DNA of 44,079 nucleotides from Bacteroidaceae bacterium (GCA_017619335.1 JAFZSP010000040.1:1-44079), one strand, 5' to 3'; shown: positions 8,199-17,494, numbered from the stretch's first letter. Program-made: numbers and translations. The notes: generated from the sequence alone by a model not told the origin.

Positions 8199-8231
8199 CA
8201 AAAGTAATACATTTTTATCAAAATGTCCAAA
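8199..8231 (-). promoter_or_regulatory. promoter of the Gfo/Idh-DUF1080-esterase operon
   Basis: Read on the minus strand: TTTG (8228-8231), a 21-nt spacer, then TACTTTTG (8199-8206), matching the Bacteroidetes consensus. The interval 8232-8391 upstream is AT-rich and shows no gene; a short open frame there crosses the promoter. Confidence 0.75.
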
Positions 8232-8391
8232 CATCTGACGAAAAAAGCGATTTTCTGACTTAAAAATATCGTTTGTTTGACCGAAAAATGCTCTCTTTTT
8301 GAAGAAATCGTGGCCTCTAATCCTTTTGAACGCCTTATAAGCCGCTATTTCTGCGTTCATAAATGCGACTTTTCTTTTCTCTGCCCAACGA

Positions 8392-10959
8392 CTATTGAGC
8401 CGACAGTTTGAGAACAGCCTTCTTCAGCCCCTTGGCCGATGCTTCCAGCGTGATGTCACCAGCGTGGTCGGCAGCCTGAACAATAGCTGTGAGCTGTCCG
8501 GCAAAAGCATGGTGACGAGGAAGGTGGAAGAGGTCGAGGTTGGTGGCGTCACCATTGGCAGCAGCACGGAAACGACCAGCCCCTGTAACCTGGAAGGAGA
8601 CGAGATGGGCGGCATCGGGGATGAGGTTCCCGTCCTTATCCACCACACGAACGGTGACGTAACAGAGGTCATCGCCGTCGGCTGTGATACTGGTGCGGTC
8701 AGGGATGAGTTCCAGGTGATGTGGTTTGCCTGCTGTCTTAATCACCACGGGAGAAGGAAGACCTGCAGAGGCGTTCTTGTAATGAGGAACCACCTTGATT
8801 TCCCCCGGTTCATATTTCACGTCCATCCACATCAGACGATATCGACGCTGGAGCCAGAGGCTGTCACCTGCGGCTTTGGCTGCGAGTGCTTCCTCACGAG
8901 TAAGCTTGCGCTGAATGCCCTGACTCTTTCCGTTGACAAAGAGCTCTGCTTCAGGAGCGTCGGTATAGACAAAGACGGGAACGACCTCACCCTCATGCCC
9001 CGGCCAAGTCCAGTGAGGCAACACATGAAGCGTGTGTTCACGATGGTTCCAAAGACTGCGATAGAGATAGAAACGATCCTTGGGAAGACTGGCTAAGTCG
9101 ATGATTCCAAAGACGCTGGAATGAGAGGGCCATGCGTTGGTGTCATAGGGCGAAGGCTCACCCAAGTAATCGAAACCGGTCCAGACGAACTGTCCTATTT
9201 CCCATTCATGGTCTTCTGCATTGGCAAAATCGTGGTCGGGTGTATTGCTCCACCAGCAGTATTCCAAGTCATAACCGCTGCACTGATGGTCGTCATATAG
9301 CGCTCCAGCCCGCAGACGAGCCGGCAGTTTATAGACGCCGCGACTGCTGACGGTGCTGCTGGTCTCAGAACCTAACATAATGTTTTGGGGCAGACGGGTG
9401 TAGGCCTCTTCATAACGATTGGCGCGATAATTGAAGCCAGGGATATCAAGCTGGGCGGCGAAACCGTTGTCCATCACACAGTCCACTTGGTCCATTCCGC
9501 AGGTGACGGGACGTGTGGGGTCCTCGCGATGGCAGATGTCCTGCAGGAAACGAGCCACCTTGTAGCCATCGGGCGAACACTGCGTAGGCACCTCATTTCC
9601 AACGCTCCACATCACCACACTGGCGTGATTGCGATAGTGCTGCAGCATATTCACCATATCCTTCTCGGCCCATTCCTTGAAGAAGCGATGGTAGCCATTC
9701 TTGCATTTGGCACGATCCCATTCGTCGAAAGGTTCCACCATCATCATGAAACCCATGCTGTCACAGAGTTCCACCAGCTCGGGAGCCGGCATGTTATGAC
9801 TGGTGCGAATAGCGTCACACCCCATATCCTTCAACAAGGTCAGTTGACGCCGCAGGGCGGAACGGTTGATGGCTGTGCCCAACGGCCCGAGGTCGTGGTG
9901 ATTGCACACACCCTGGAACTTGCGCATCTGACCGTTGAGGAAGAAACCGCAATCGGGGATGAGCTGGATGGAGCGAATTCCAAAGACGGTGGCGTACTCA
10001 TCCACCAATGCTCCGCGACCATCCTTCCCGTTCTTTCCTTTGGTCTCATAGACGCGAGTGACTGCCTTATATAAATAAGGTGTCTCGGGCGACCAGAGTT
10101 TTGGCTGCGAAACCAGCAGGTTCTGCGTGAGCGGCAGTCCATGGGCGACAGTTTGGGTATTCTCTTTCTTTACTACTGCTTTTCCTTTAGGGTCGAGGAT
10201 AATGGTCTCCAGGAAGAGCGTCTTTCCCTCGGCATTCTCGAAGTGTGTTTTCAGGGTGACAGCAGCTTCGTCGCCTTGCATTTGAGTGGTCACTTGGGTT
10301 CCCCACACGCCAACGTGAATGTCAGCAGTATGCACGAGATGAACGTTGCGATAAATGCCTGCTCCGCAGTACCAGCGACTGCTCTGGTCACGATTCTCGA
10401 GTCGCACAGCCAGCGTGTTGGATGAACCGTCCTTGTGAATGAAATCAGTAACATCTACATGGAAACTGTTATAGCCGTAGGGCCAGAAGATAGCTTCCTT
10501 TCCGTTGACATAGACACGAGCCTCACTCATGGCGCCGTCAAAAACCAACGTGGTGCGGCCTGTGGCAGAAGCGGTGAAGGTGGTGCGATACCATCCTACA
10601 CCGATATAGGGCAGTCCGCCCGTTCGTCCTGTCTTCAGACTGGCTTCTTTCTCGCCATTCTGTGTGACAGCCACATTCTGCAGGTCGTGCTCACTGCCGA
10701 AGGGTCCAGTGATGGCCCAGTCGTGAGGCACAGAGACTGTTTCCCAGCGGCTGTCGTCAAAAGTCGGTTGCTCGGCACCAGCTGCATCGCCACGATGGAA
10801 ACGCCAGCCTTGACGCAAGAGTGTTTCGCTGCGAAGCGTTTGGGCGATGACACTGTGACAACCCATCGTGAACAGAAAGACCAGCGACGAAAGGGTCACG
10901 AACAGAGAACGACAGTGGAAGCGCTGACAAAAGAGATAAAAAGCAGTGAATTGTTTCAT
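8392..10959 (-). CDS. secreted GH2 glycosidase (beta-galactosidase type)
   Basis: 855 residues with an N-terminal signal (hydrophobic 19-34, ending HSVIAQ). Order: sugar-binding jelly roll (about 45-215), Ig-like domain, GH2 TIM barrel (about 335-640), then C-terminal beta domains including a BIG-like module (about 745-855). The acid/base is Glu456 (WSVGNEVP) and the nucleophile Glu532 (MLGSETSS). The jelly-roll signature GGLPYIGVGWYRTTF and NRDQSSRWYCGAGIYR fit Bacteroidetes beta-galactosidases. GH2 also covers glucuronidases and mannosidases, so specificity is provisional. It is transcribed alone, in the same direction as the DUF1080 operon but separated from it by 272 bp that include that operon's promoter. 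It has its own -7 box upstream. Confidence 0.9.
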   Translation of the reverse strand: MKQFTAFYLFCQRFHCRSLFVTLSSLVFLFTMGCHSVIAQTLRSETLLRQGWRFHRGDAAGAEQPTFDDSRWETVSVPHDWAITGPFGSEHDLQNVAVTQNGEKEASLKTGRTGGLPYIGVGWYRTTFTASATGRTTLVFDGAMSEARVYVNGKEAIFWPYGYNSFHVDVTDFIHKDGSSNTLAVRLENRDQSSRWYCGAGIYRNVHLVHTADIHVGVWGTQVTTQMQGDEAAVTLKTHFENAEGKTLFLETIILDPKGKAVVKKENTQTVAHGLPLTQNLLVSQPKLWSPETPYLYKAVTRVYETKGKNGKDGRGALVDEYATVFGIRSIQLIPDCGFFLNGQMRKFQGVCNHHDLGPLGTAINRSALRRQLTLLKDMGCDAIRTSHNMPAPELVELCDSMGFMMMVEPFDEWDRAKCKNGYHRFFKEWAEKDMVNMLQHYRNHASVVMWSVGNEVPTQCSPDGYKVARFLQDICHREDPTRPVTCGMDQVDCVMDNGFAAQLDIPGFNYRANRYEEAYTRLPQNIMLGSETSSTVSSRGVYKLPARLRAGALYDDHQCSGYDLEYCWWSNTPDHDFANAEDHEWEIGQFVWTGFDYLGEPSPYDTNAWPSHSSVFGIIDLASLPKDRFYLYRSLWNHREHTLHVLPHWTWPGHEGEVVPVFVYTDAPEAELFVNGKSQGIQRKLTREEALAAKAAGDSLWLQRRYRLMWMDVKYEPGEIKVVPHYKNASAGLPSPVVIKTAGKPHHLELIPDRTSITADGDDLCYVTVRVVDKDGNLIPDAAHLVSFQVTGAGRFRAAANGDATNLDLFHLPRHHAFAGQLTAIVQAADHAGDITLEASAKGLKKAVLKLSAQ

Positions 10960-10990
10960 AAAAAAGGATAAAGTGTTAGTATTTTCGCCG

Positions 10991-10998
10991 CAAAGATA
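10991..10998 (-). promoter_or_regulatory. -7 promoter element for the GH2 gene
   Basis: TATCTTTG on the minus strand, about 32 bp before the GH2 start, matches TAnnTTTG. No good TTTG lies at the expected distance, so the -33 element is weak. The gap holds divergent signals for GH2 and the permease. Confidence 0.55.
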
Positions 10999-11073
10999 GT
11001 TAAATTTATTGTTTGTGCTTCGGGTTTTTACAAATTTTTCTCTTTTGGAGGCCTGAATCAGTGTAAAAATGCT

Positions 11074-11081
11074 TACCTTTG
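11074..11081 (+). promoter_or_regulatory. -7 promoter element for the permease gene
   Basis: TACCTTTG, 24 bp before the ATG at 11106. The nearest TTTG (11044-11047) is 26 nt upstream, a longer spacer than usual. Confidence 0.55.
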
Positions 11082-11105
11082 CGCCACTTTTAGCGTTTCG
11101 GCTTC

Positions 11106-13004
11106 ATGAGAATCCTGAAAAAACTCGATATTTACATCCTGAAGCAGTACTGTCTGCTGTTTGCGGGCACCTTCTTCATCTGCCTCTTCATCTTCATGAT
11201 GCAGTTCCTCTGGCGCTATGTGGAGGACCTGATAGGCAAGGGTCTCGCTTATTCTGTTTTAGGGAAGTTCTTCTTCTATGCAGCCATGACACTGGTCCCC
11301 ATTTCCCTGCCTTTGGCGCTGTTATTAACTTCTCTCATCAGTTTCGGAAACATGGGTGAGCGGCTGGAGTTGTTGGCGATGAAGGCGGCAGGCATCCCGT
11401 TGCTGCGCATTATTCGTCCGGCTTTGCTGTTCTCAGTGGCGGTAGCTGTGGGGTCGTTCTATTTCCAGAATGTCATAGGTCCTGAGAGTGCAAAGCAATT
11501 GGCAGCGCTCATCTATTCCATGAAACAGAAGTCTCCGGAAATGGAGATTCCAGAGGGACAGTTCTACAACGAGATACCTGGTTACAACCTCTTCGTGGAG
11601 CACAAGGACTTGGAGACGGGTATGCTGTATGGCATCATGATTTATACCCAAGGCAACGGTTTTGATGACACACAGGTGATCCTGGCCGACTCCGGTCGCA
11701 TCCAGACCACCGCTGAGCAGATGCATCTAAAGCTGACACTGTATGACGGAGAGCGTTTCCGCAACATGCAGAACACGGGCAGCGCAATGGACAAAGCCAC
11801 CGTGCCTTATATGCGCGAGACCTTTAAGGTGGAAGTGGATTTGATTCCTTTCGACAACAACTTCAGCGTGATGGATGCCGAACTCTTCAACGACAATGCG
11901 CAGACCAAGAACCTGAAGATGCTCAATCGAGGCATTGACAGTATCTCCCATTACCTGGACTCAACAGGCCACGACCAGTTACATCAGTACGAATACAGTT
12001 TCTTGAAAAAGACACGATTGCGTGGACGTGAAGACTCGGCACGCATCGCCCAACGGGTGGCAGAGACACCTTTGGATTTCGACACTGTCTTTGCTTCTAT
12101 GCCTGACAATGAACGTGCCCGTGCTGCTCGCTTAGCGCTGGATCGTGCCACCAGCGGCGAGTCCCAGACAGCGATGATGCAAGACTACAGCTTTGGTGTG
12201 AACCGTTCATTACGCATTCATAAACTGGAGCGTCACAAGAAGTTCACTTTATCCTTGGCCTGTCTGATGTTTTTCTTCATCGGAGCACCCCTTGGTGCCA
12301 TCATCCGTAAAGGCGGCTTGGGTGTACCCGTGGTGGTCTCTGTGGTCTTCTTCATCTTCTATTACATGGTGAATGTGACGGGTGAGAAGTTGGCCAAAAC
12401 CGGTGACTGGGATGTGACTTTCGGCCTGTGGCTGAGCACAATCGTTTTGGCACCTATTGGCGCGTGGCTCACCTACAAAGCCAATCAGGATTCTGCCGTA
12501 TTCAATGTAGAAGCCTACCAACGTTTCTTCCGCAAACTCTTCGGGCTGCGACTGCACAGGAATATTGCTCGCAAGGAAGTCATTATGGTGGATCCCGACA
12601 CAGCGCGTCTGCTGCCTGAATTACAACAGTTTGCCAATGATTGTCAGGATTATGTGCAGACCCATCACTTGCACTTGATGCCCAATTACTTCAAGGTATT
12701 CTTCCGTTATGAACCAGACACCGTGGTCATCAATCTGAGCGAACGCTTGGAGGCCTTTGTGGATGAGCTGGGCAACAGCCGCGATAACCGCGTGATAGCC
12801 ACGCTGAACCAGATGCCGATACTGGCTCCCGATGCCCACACGAGACCTTTCCGCCGTCCGCGACTGAATGTGCTCGTAGGGTTGCTGTTTCCTGTGGGCA
12901 TTGTTCTGTGGATTCGGATCTGGCGCTATCGTCTGCGCCTCTGGCGTGATCTGGAGCAGCTGCAGAAGCAGTGTGCCTACCTGATAGAAAGACTGCAGCA
13001 ATAA
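11106..13004 (+). CDS. LptF/LptG family permease
   Basis: 632 residues of the YjgP/YjgQ family, the inner-membrane part of the LPS export ABC machine (LptB2FG), which extracts LPS for transport to the outer membrane. Membrane helices occur near 12-35, 55-77 and 98-118, then a periplasmic jelly-roll region (about 125-370), then helices near 378-395, 402-422 and 437-457. Typical text: RILKKLDIYILKQY at the start, MGERLELLAMKAAGIP in the first cytoplasmic loop, and SLACLMFFFIGAPLGAIIRKGG in the second half. The C-terminus runs about 170 residues beyond the last core helix and includes another hydrophobic segment (about 595-612); proteobacterial members are about 360 residues in all. It is first of a likely operon with ribBA, 61 bp downstream. 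LptF and LptG cannot be told apart here. Confidence 0.87.
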   Translation: MRILKKLDIYILKQYCLLFAGTFFICLFIFMMQFLWRYVEDLIGKGLAYSVLGKFFFYAAMTLVPISLPLALLLTSLISFGNMGERLELLAMKAAGIPLLRIIRPALLFSVAVAVGSFYFQNVIGPESAKQLAALIYSMKQKSPEMEIPEGQFYNEIPGYNLFVEHKDLETGMLYGIMIYTQGNGFDDTQVILADSGRIQTTAEQMHLKLTLYDGERFRNMQNTGSAMDKATVPYMRETFKVEVDLIPFDNNFSVMDAELFNDNAQTKNLKMLNRGIDSISHYLDSTGHDQLHQYEYSFLKKTRLRGREDSARIAQRVAETPLDFDTVFASMPDNERARAARLALDRATSGESQTAMMQDYSFGVNRSLRIHKLERHKKFTLSLACLMFFFIGAPLGAIIRKGGLGVPVVVSVVFFIFYYMVNVTGEKLAKTGDWDVTFGLWLSTIVLAPIGAWLTYKANQDSAVFNVEAYQRFFRKLFGLRLHRNIARKEVIMVDPDTARLLPELQQFANDCQDYVQTHHLHLMPNYFKVFFRYEPDTVVINLSERLEAFVDELGNSRDNRVIATLNQMPILAPDAHTRPFRRPRLNVLVGLLFPVGIVLWIRIWRYRLRLWRDLEQLQKQCAYLIERLQQ

Positions 13005-13065
13005 CGTTATTCATTATGAATTGTGAATTATGAATTGTCCATTCTGATTTTGATATTTTCTCATT

Positions 13066-14274
13066 ATGATACAACTCTCAACTATAGAAGATGCTCTGGT
13101 TGACTTCCGAGAAGGGAAGTTCCTGATAGTGGTGGATGATGAAGACCGCGAGAACGAGGGAGACTTCATCATTGCCGCCGAGAAGATTACGCCAGAGAAA
13201 GTAAATTTCATGCTTCGTGAGGGGCGTGGCGTACTGTGTGCCCCCATCACCATCAGTCGCGCCGAACAGTTGGAACTGCCTCATCAGGTGCAAGATAACA
13301 CCTCCATGTTGGGGACTCCCTTCACGGTCACGGTGGATAAGTTGGAAGGCTGCACCACAGGTGTCAGTGCTGCCGACCGTGCTGCCACCATCCGTCACCT
13401 GGCCAATCCCGAGGCCAAGGCTGCCGACTTCGGACGCCCAGGACACATCAATCCGCTGTATGCCCAGGACAGAGGCGTCCTGCGTCGGGCCGGACACACA
13501 GAGGCTGCCATAGACCTGGCCCGACTCGCAGGGTTGCAACCCGCTGCTGCCCTGATAGAGATTCTGAATCCCGACGGCACCATGGCTCGTATGCCTCAAC
13601 TCATGGAAGTGGCAGAAAAACATGCTATTCGCATCATCACCATCCGTGATTTGATAGCCTATCGCTTGCAGCGCGAACAGATGGTGGAGGCTGCTCCAGA
13701 GGTGGATCTGCCCACAGCCTACGGCCATTTCCGCGACATCACCTTCCGCCAGCTCTCCAACGGACTGGAGCACGTGGCCCTCATCAAGGGCAGTTGGGAA
13801 GCCGATGAACCCGTGCTGGTGCGTGTTCATTCCAGCTGTGTCACAGGTGACATCTTCGGCAGCCAGCGTTGTGATTGTGGAGAGCAGTTGCACAGAGCCA
13901 TGCAGATGATTGACAAGGAAGGAAAGGGCATCGTTCTCTATATGAACCAGGAGGGCAGAGGCATCGGGCTCTTTAACAAAATGAAAGCCTACAAGTTACA
14001 GGAACAGGGCGATGACACTGTGGAGGCAAATATCCATTTGGGGTTCCGTCCTGACGAGCGGGAATATGGCGTTGGCGCACAGATTCTGCGGCAGTTGGGC
14101 GTCCACAAAATCCGCTTGCTCACCAATAATCCTGTGAAACGTGTAGGGCTGGAGGCCTACGGTTTGGAAATCGTGGAAAATGTGCCCATCGAAATCCAGC
14201 CCAACAAGTACAACGAGCGTTACCTGAAAACGAAACAGGAACGCATGGGACACACCCTTCATTTTAATAAATGA
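13066..14274 (+). CDS. ribBA: RibBA: DHBP synthase / GTP cyclohydrolase II
   Basis: 402 residues, the bifunctional enzyme that starts riboflavin synthesis from ribulose 5-phosphate and from GTP. Residues 1-200 are DHBP synthase: [12 protein letters not shown] (24-35), [15 protein letters not shown] and [14 protein letters not shown]. Residues about 205-402 are GTP cyclohydrolase II with zinc ligands Cys258, Cys269 and Cys271 ([17 protein letters not shown]), NQEGRGIGL and LLTNNPVKR. Both halves look intact. No FMN riboswitch is evident in the 61-bp leader, which instead carries an AT-rich gaattgtgaattatgaattg element. It probably follows the permease gene in one transcript and ends at the long hairpin at 14304-14406. 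Confidence 0.95.
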   Translation: MIQLSTIEDALVDFREGKFLIVVDDEDRENEGDFIIAAEKITPEKVNFMLREGRGVLCAPITISRAEQLELPHQVQDNTSMLGTPFTVTVDKLEGCTTGVSAADRAATIRHLANPEAKAADFGRPGHINPLYAQDRGVLRRAGHTEAAIDLARLAGLQPAAALIEILNPDGTMARMPQLMEVAEKHAIRIITIRDLIAYRLQREQMVEAAPEVDLPTAYGHFRDITFRQLSNGLEHVALIKGSWEADEPVLVRVHSSCVTGDIFGSQRCDCGEQLHRAMQMIDKEGKGIVLYMNQEGRGIGLFNKMKAYKLQEQGDDTVEANIHLGFRPDEREYGVGAQILRQLGVHKIRLLTNNPVKRVGLEAYGLEIVENVPIEIQPNKYNERYLKTKQERMGHTLHFNK

Positions 14275-14303
14275 ATTAGCGTGTTTGCGTTCACGAGAAC
14301 AGC

Positions 14304-14406
14304 GAGATAAGAGATAAAAAGTGCAGAGAATTGCGCCTGAAACAAACAAAAAGCGACTTTTCAAGTCTCTTCAGGCGAAATTCTCTGCGCTTTTATCTCT
14401 TATCTC
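14304..14406. terminator. long stem-loop after ribBA
   Basis: Arms 14304-14341 and 14370-14406 pair over about 37 bp with one bulged A, one G-T wobble and one mismatch. The 28-nt loop contains a small nested AAAAG-CGA-CTTTT hairpin. The right arm runs into the T-rich promoter area of the next gene. It may terminate ribBA transcription or attenuate, but it is far longer than a usual terminator. Confidence 0.6.
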
Positions 14407-14418
14407 TTTACTTTTTTG

Positions 14419-14426
14419 TACCTTTG
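14419..14426 (+). promoter_or_regulatory. -7 promoter element for the aminotransferase-purH-mre genes
   Basis: TACCTTTG, 40 bp before the ATG at 14466; the -33 element is poor (TTTA near 14392). I see no other TAnnTTTG in the gaps before purH or mreB, so these genes may share this promoter. Confidence 0.5.
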
Positions 14427-14465
14427 CGGCCGAATTTTCAACAGCTCTAATCATAACTCCAAAAA

Positions 14466-15659
14466 ATGACAACTCTTTCAGATCGTTTGAACCGCCTTGC
14501 TCCTTCAGCAACTTTGGCCATGAGTCAGCGCAGTAGTGAGCTAAAAGCTCAGGGCATAGACGTCATCAACATGAGCGTCGGAGAACCCGACTTCAATACT
14601 CCCGATCATATCAAGGCAGCTGCCATCAAAGCCGTCGAGGAAAACTATTCCCGTTACTCTCCCGTGCCGGGTTATCCCGCTTTGCGTCAAGCCATCGTCG
14701 AGAAGCTACAGAAGGAGAACAATCTCACCTTCACTCCCTCTCAGATTCTCTGTTCCAATGGTGCCAAGCAGAGTGTCTGCAATGCCGTGATGGCGCTGGT
14801 GAACGCCGGTGACGAGGTCATCATTCCTGCTCCGTACTGGGTGAGTTATCCCCAGATGGTGCTGCTGGCCGAGGGTACGCCTGTCTTCATCGATGCACCC
14901 ATTGAGCAGGACTTCAAGATTACTCCTGCACAGCTCGAAGCCGCCATCACCCCCAAGACCAGAGCCCTCATCCTCTGTTCTCCCTCCAATCCCACGGGGT
15001 CCGTGTATTCCCGTGAAGAACTGAAAAGACTGGCCGACGTCCTTGCCCGCCACGAGAATGTGATGGTGCTGGCCGACGAAATCTACGAGCACATCAATTA
15101 CATCGGCAAGCACGAGTCTATCGCCCAATTCCCCGAAATCCGCGACCGCGTGGTCATCATCAACGGCGTCTCCAAAGCATACGCGATGACAGGTTGGCGC
15201 ATTGGTTTCATCGCCGCTCCGGAATGGGTGGTCAAGGGCTGCAACAAGCTTCAGGGCCAATACACCAGCGGTCCCTGCTCCGTCAGCCAGAAGGCAGCCG
15301 AGGCAGCCTACACGGGTTCCCAACAATGCGTGGAAGACATGCGCCAGGCCTTTGAACGTCGCAAGAACCTCATTGTGCGTCTGGCTAAGGATATTCCTGG
15401 TCTGGAAGTCAACAATCCGCAAGGTGCTTTCTATCTCTTCCCCAAGTGCAGCAGTTACTTCGGCAAGCGTGACGGTGACCGCGTCATCAACACCAGCACC
15501 GACTTTGCCATGTACCTCCTGGAAGTGGGCCACGTGGCCACCGTTGGCGGTGATGCCTTTGGTTCGCCAGAGTGTTTCCGCATGAGCTACGCCACTTCCG
15601 ACGAGAACATCATAGAGGCCATGCGCCGCATCAAGGAGACGCTTGCACGATTAAAGTAA
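14466..15659 (+). CDS. aspartate aminotransferase (class I, PLP)
   Basis: 397 residues, a fold-type I aminotransferase that moves an amino group between aspartate and 2-oxoglutarate using PLP. The Schiff-base lysine is Lys237 in NGVSKAYAMTGWRIGF. Asp204 (ADEIYEH) would hold the pyridine N, and Asn175 is in SPSNPTG. The N-terminus MTTLSDRLNRLAPSATLAMSQ and VGEPDFNTP are typical of the subgroup Ib enzymes of Bacteroidetes. Length is normal. It is followed 42 bp later by the short purH. Related enzymes can prefer prephenate or aromatic substrates, so the substrate is by family only. Confidence 0.9.
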   Translation: MTTLSDRLNRLAPSATLAMSQRSSELKAQGIDVINMSVGEPDFNTPDHIKAAAIKAVEENYSRYSPVPGYPALRQAIVEKLQKENNLTFTPSQILCSNGAKQSVCNAVMALVNAGDEVIIPAPYWVSYPQMVLLAEGTPVFIDAPIEQDFKITPAQLEAAITPKTRALILCSPSNPTGSVYSREELKRLADVLARHENVMVLADEIYEHINYIGKHESIAQFPEIRDRVVIINGVSKAYAMTGWRIGFIAAPEWVVKGCNKLQGQYTSGPCSVSQKAAEAAYTGSQQCVEDMRQAFERRKNLIVRLAKDIPGLEVNNPQGAFYLFPKCSSYFGKRDGDRVINTSTDFAMYLLEVGHVATVGGDAFGSPECFRMSYATSDENIIEAMRRIKETLARLK

Positions 15660-15701
15660 AATCCCATTCACACACATTTCCATTTAGCCCCTTAAACCAT
15701 T

Positions 15702-16292
15702 ATGGATAAGAAACAAATAAAGACAGCCCTCATCTCCGTCTTCCACAAAGACGGTTTGGACGAACTTCTTCAGAAACTGAACGCAGAAGGCGTCAGATTC
15801 CTCAGCACTGGCGGCACACAGACTTTCATTGAAAGCTTGGGTTATCCCTGCCAGAAAGTGGAAGACGTCACCACCTATCCCAGCATCCTTGGCGGCCGCG
15901 TGAAGACGCTGCATCCCAAGATTTTCGGAGGTATCCTCGGCCGCCGCGAACTGGCAGAAGACCAGCAGCAGATGGCACAGTATGAGATTCCAGAGATTGA
16001 CCTTGTCATCGTGGATCTCTACCCCTTCGAGCAGACGGTTGCCAGCGGTGCCAGTGAGGCCGACATCATCGAGAAGATAGACATCGGCGGCATCAGCCTC
16101 ATCCGTGCCGGCGCCAAGAACTTCAATGATGTGGTCATCATTCCCTCCAAAGAACAGTACCGTCCCCTGCTTGACTTGCTCAACGCCCAGGGCGCCTGCA
16201 CCACGTTGGCTCAACGCCGCGATTTTGCCGCTGCCGCCTTTGGTGTCAGCAGCCATTATGACACAGCCATTCACAGCTGGTTCTGCAAATAA
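15702..16292 (+). CDS. purH: IMP cyclohydrolase domain only (PurH N-terminal half)
   Basis: 196 residues, equal to the MGS-like IMP cyclohydrolase domain of PurH, which closes FAICAR to IMP. Residues matching the known active site are present: Lys68 (GGRVKTLHPK), Tyr107 (VDLYPFE), Asp127 and Lys139 (EKIDIGGISLIRAGAKN). Usual bacterial PurH is about 510 residues and continues into AICAR transformylase. Here the frame ends with TAA just after SSHYDTAIHSWF, where the domain ends. The next 146 bp before mreB show no transformylase remnant in any frame I read. A separate AICAR transformylase would therefore have to lie elsewhere. The gene keeps the usual Bacteroidetes position in front of mreB. 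Confidence 0.9.
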   Translation: MDKKQIKTALISVFHKDGLDELLQKLNAEGVRFLSTGGTQTFIESLGYPCQKVEDVTTYPSILGGRVKTLHPKIFGGILGRRELAEDQQQMAQYEIPEIDLVIVDLYPFEQTVASGASEADIIEKIDIGGISLIRAGAKNFNDVVIIPSKEQYRPLLDLLNAQGACTTLAQRRDFAAAAFGVSSHYDTAIHSWFCK

Positions 16293-16438
16293 TAATCACC
16301 CGATCATTGATCGTAATATCGTTATAACGTGACAACGAGACAAGACAGAAAGACAACTGACAAGAAACGACAACGAGAGAACAGATAACAAGATCAAGTA
16401 ACAAAGAAACGACATTTTCAAGAAAATTATAAAACATT

Positions 16439-17458
16439 ATGGGACTTTTTTCCTTCACAAAAGAAATAGCTATGGACCTTGGAACGGCCAACACCATCAT
16501 CATTTCCGATGGAAAGATTGCCGTTGACGAGCCTTCTGTGGTCGCACTGGACCGTCACTCCCAAAAGATGATTGCAGTGGGCGAGAAAGCCAAGTTGATG
16601 TATGAGAAAGCTCACTCCGAAATCAAGACCATCCGTCCGCTGCGCGACGGTGTGATTGCCGACTTCAATGCCTGTGAGCAGATGATGCGCGGCCTCATCA
16701 AGATGGTACACTCCGGCAGCCGCCTGTTCACCCCCTCACTGCGCATGGTGATTGGCGTTCCCTCCGGATCCACAGAGGTGGAACTGCGTGCCGTTCGTGA
16801 CTCTGCAGAGCACGCTGGAGGCCGTGAGGTCTATCTGATTTACGAACCTATGGCCGCTGCCATCGGCATTGGTCTGGATGTGGTGGCTCCACAGGGTAAC
16901 ATGATTGTGGATATAGGTGGCGGTTCCACAGAGATTGCTGTGATTTCGCTGGGTGGTATCGTGGCCGACAAGAGCCTGCGTGTGGCAGGTGATGAACTGA
17001 CTGCCGACATTCAGGAGTACATGAGCCGTCAGCACAACGTGAAAGTCAGTGAGCGCATGGCCGAGCGCATCAAGATTAATGTGGGTGCCGCCCTCACCGA
17101 ACTGGGTGATCAGGCTCCGGAGGACTACATCGTTCATGGTCCCAACCGCATCACAGCCCTTCCCATGGAAGTACCCGTCTGCTATCAGGAAATCGCCCAC
17201 TGCTTGGAGAAGACCATCGCCAAGATTGAGACGGCCGTGCTGGCTGCACTGGAAGAGACTCCGCCCGAGTTGTATGCCGACATTGTGAAGAACGGCATCT
17301 ACCTCACGGGTGGCGGCGCCCTGTTGCGTGGTCTGGACCGTCGTCTGACAGACAAACTCAATATTCCTTTCCACATTGCCGACGACCCGCTGCACAGCGT
17401 GGCCAAGGGTACTGGAGTGGCCCTGAAGAATATCCGCAACTTCTCGTTCCTCATGTGA
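16439..17458 (+). CDS. mreB: rod-shape protein MreB
   Basis: 339 residues, bacterial actin that guides lateral wall synthesis. Actin-fold motifs: phosphate-1 DLGTANTI (near residue 11), phosphate-2 DIGGGSTE (about 158-165) and adenosine loop TGGGALLRG (near 289). The N-terminal FSFTKEIAMDLGT is the amphipathic lead-in. Length is standard. The 146-bp leader is purine-rich with several GACAA/CGACAACGAGA repeats and has no clear promoter. First of the mreB-mreC-mreD-PBP2-rodA block. Confidence 0.97.
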   Translation: MGLFSFTKEIAMDLGTANTIIISDGKIAVDEPSVVALDRHSQKMIAVGEKAKLMYEKAHSEIKTIRPLRDGVIADFNACEQMMRGLIKMVHSGSRLFTPSLRMVIGVPSGSTEVELRAVRDSAEHAGGREVYLIYEPMAAAIGIGLDVVAPQGNMIVDIGGGSTEIAVISLGGIVADKSLRVAGDELTADIQEYMSRQHNVKVSERMAERIKINVGAALTELGDQAPEDYIVHGPNRITALPMEVPVCYQEIAHCLEKTIAKIETAVLAALEETPPELYADIVKNGIYLTGGGALLRGLDRRLTDKLNIPFHIADDPLHSVAKGTGVALKNIRNFSFLM

Positions 17459-17494
17459 GGTTGAGAAGTTGTAAGGTTGTGAGGTCATAAGGTT

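Noticed and set aside
8133..8360. 75-residue minus-strand gene upstream of the oxidoreductase
   Set aside because: It spans the predicted promoter and runs into the next gene; the translation is Phe/Lys-rich from AT-rich DNA.
13005..13065. FMN riboswitch ahead of ribBA
   Set aside because: The gap is only 61 bp and holds an AT-rich repeat, with none of the conserved riboswitch core.
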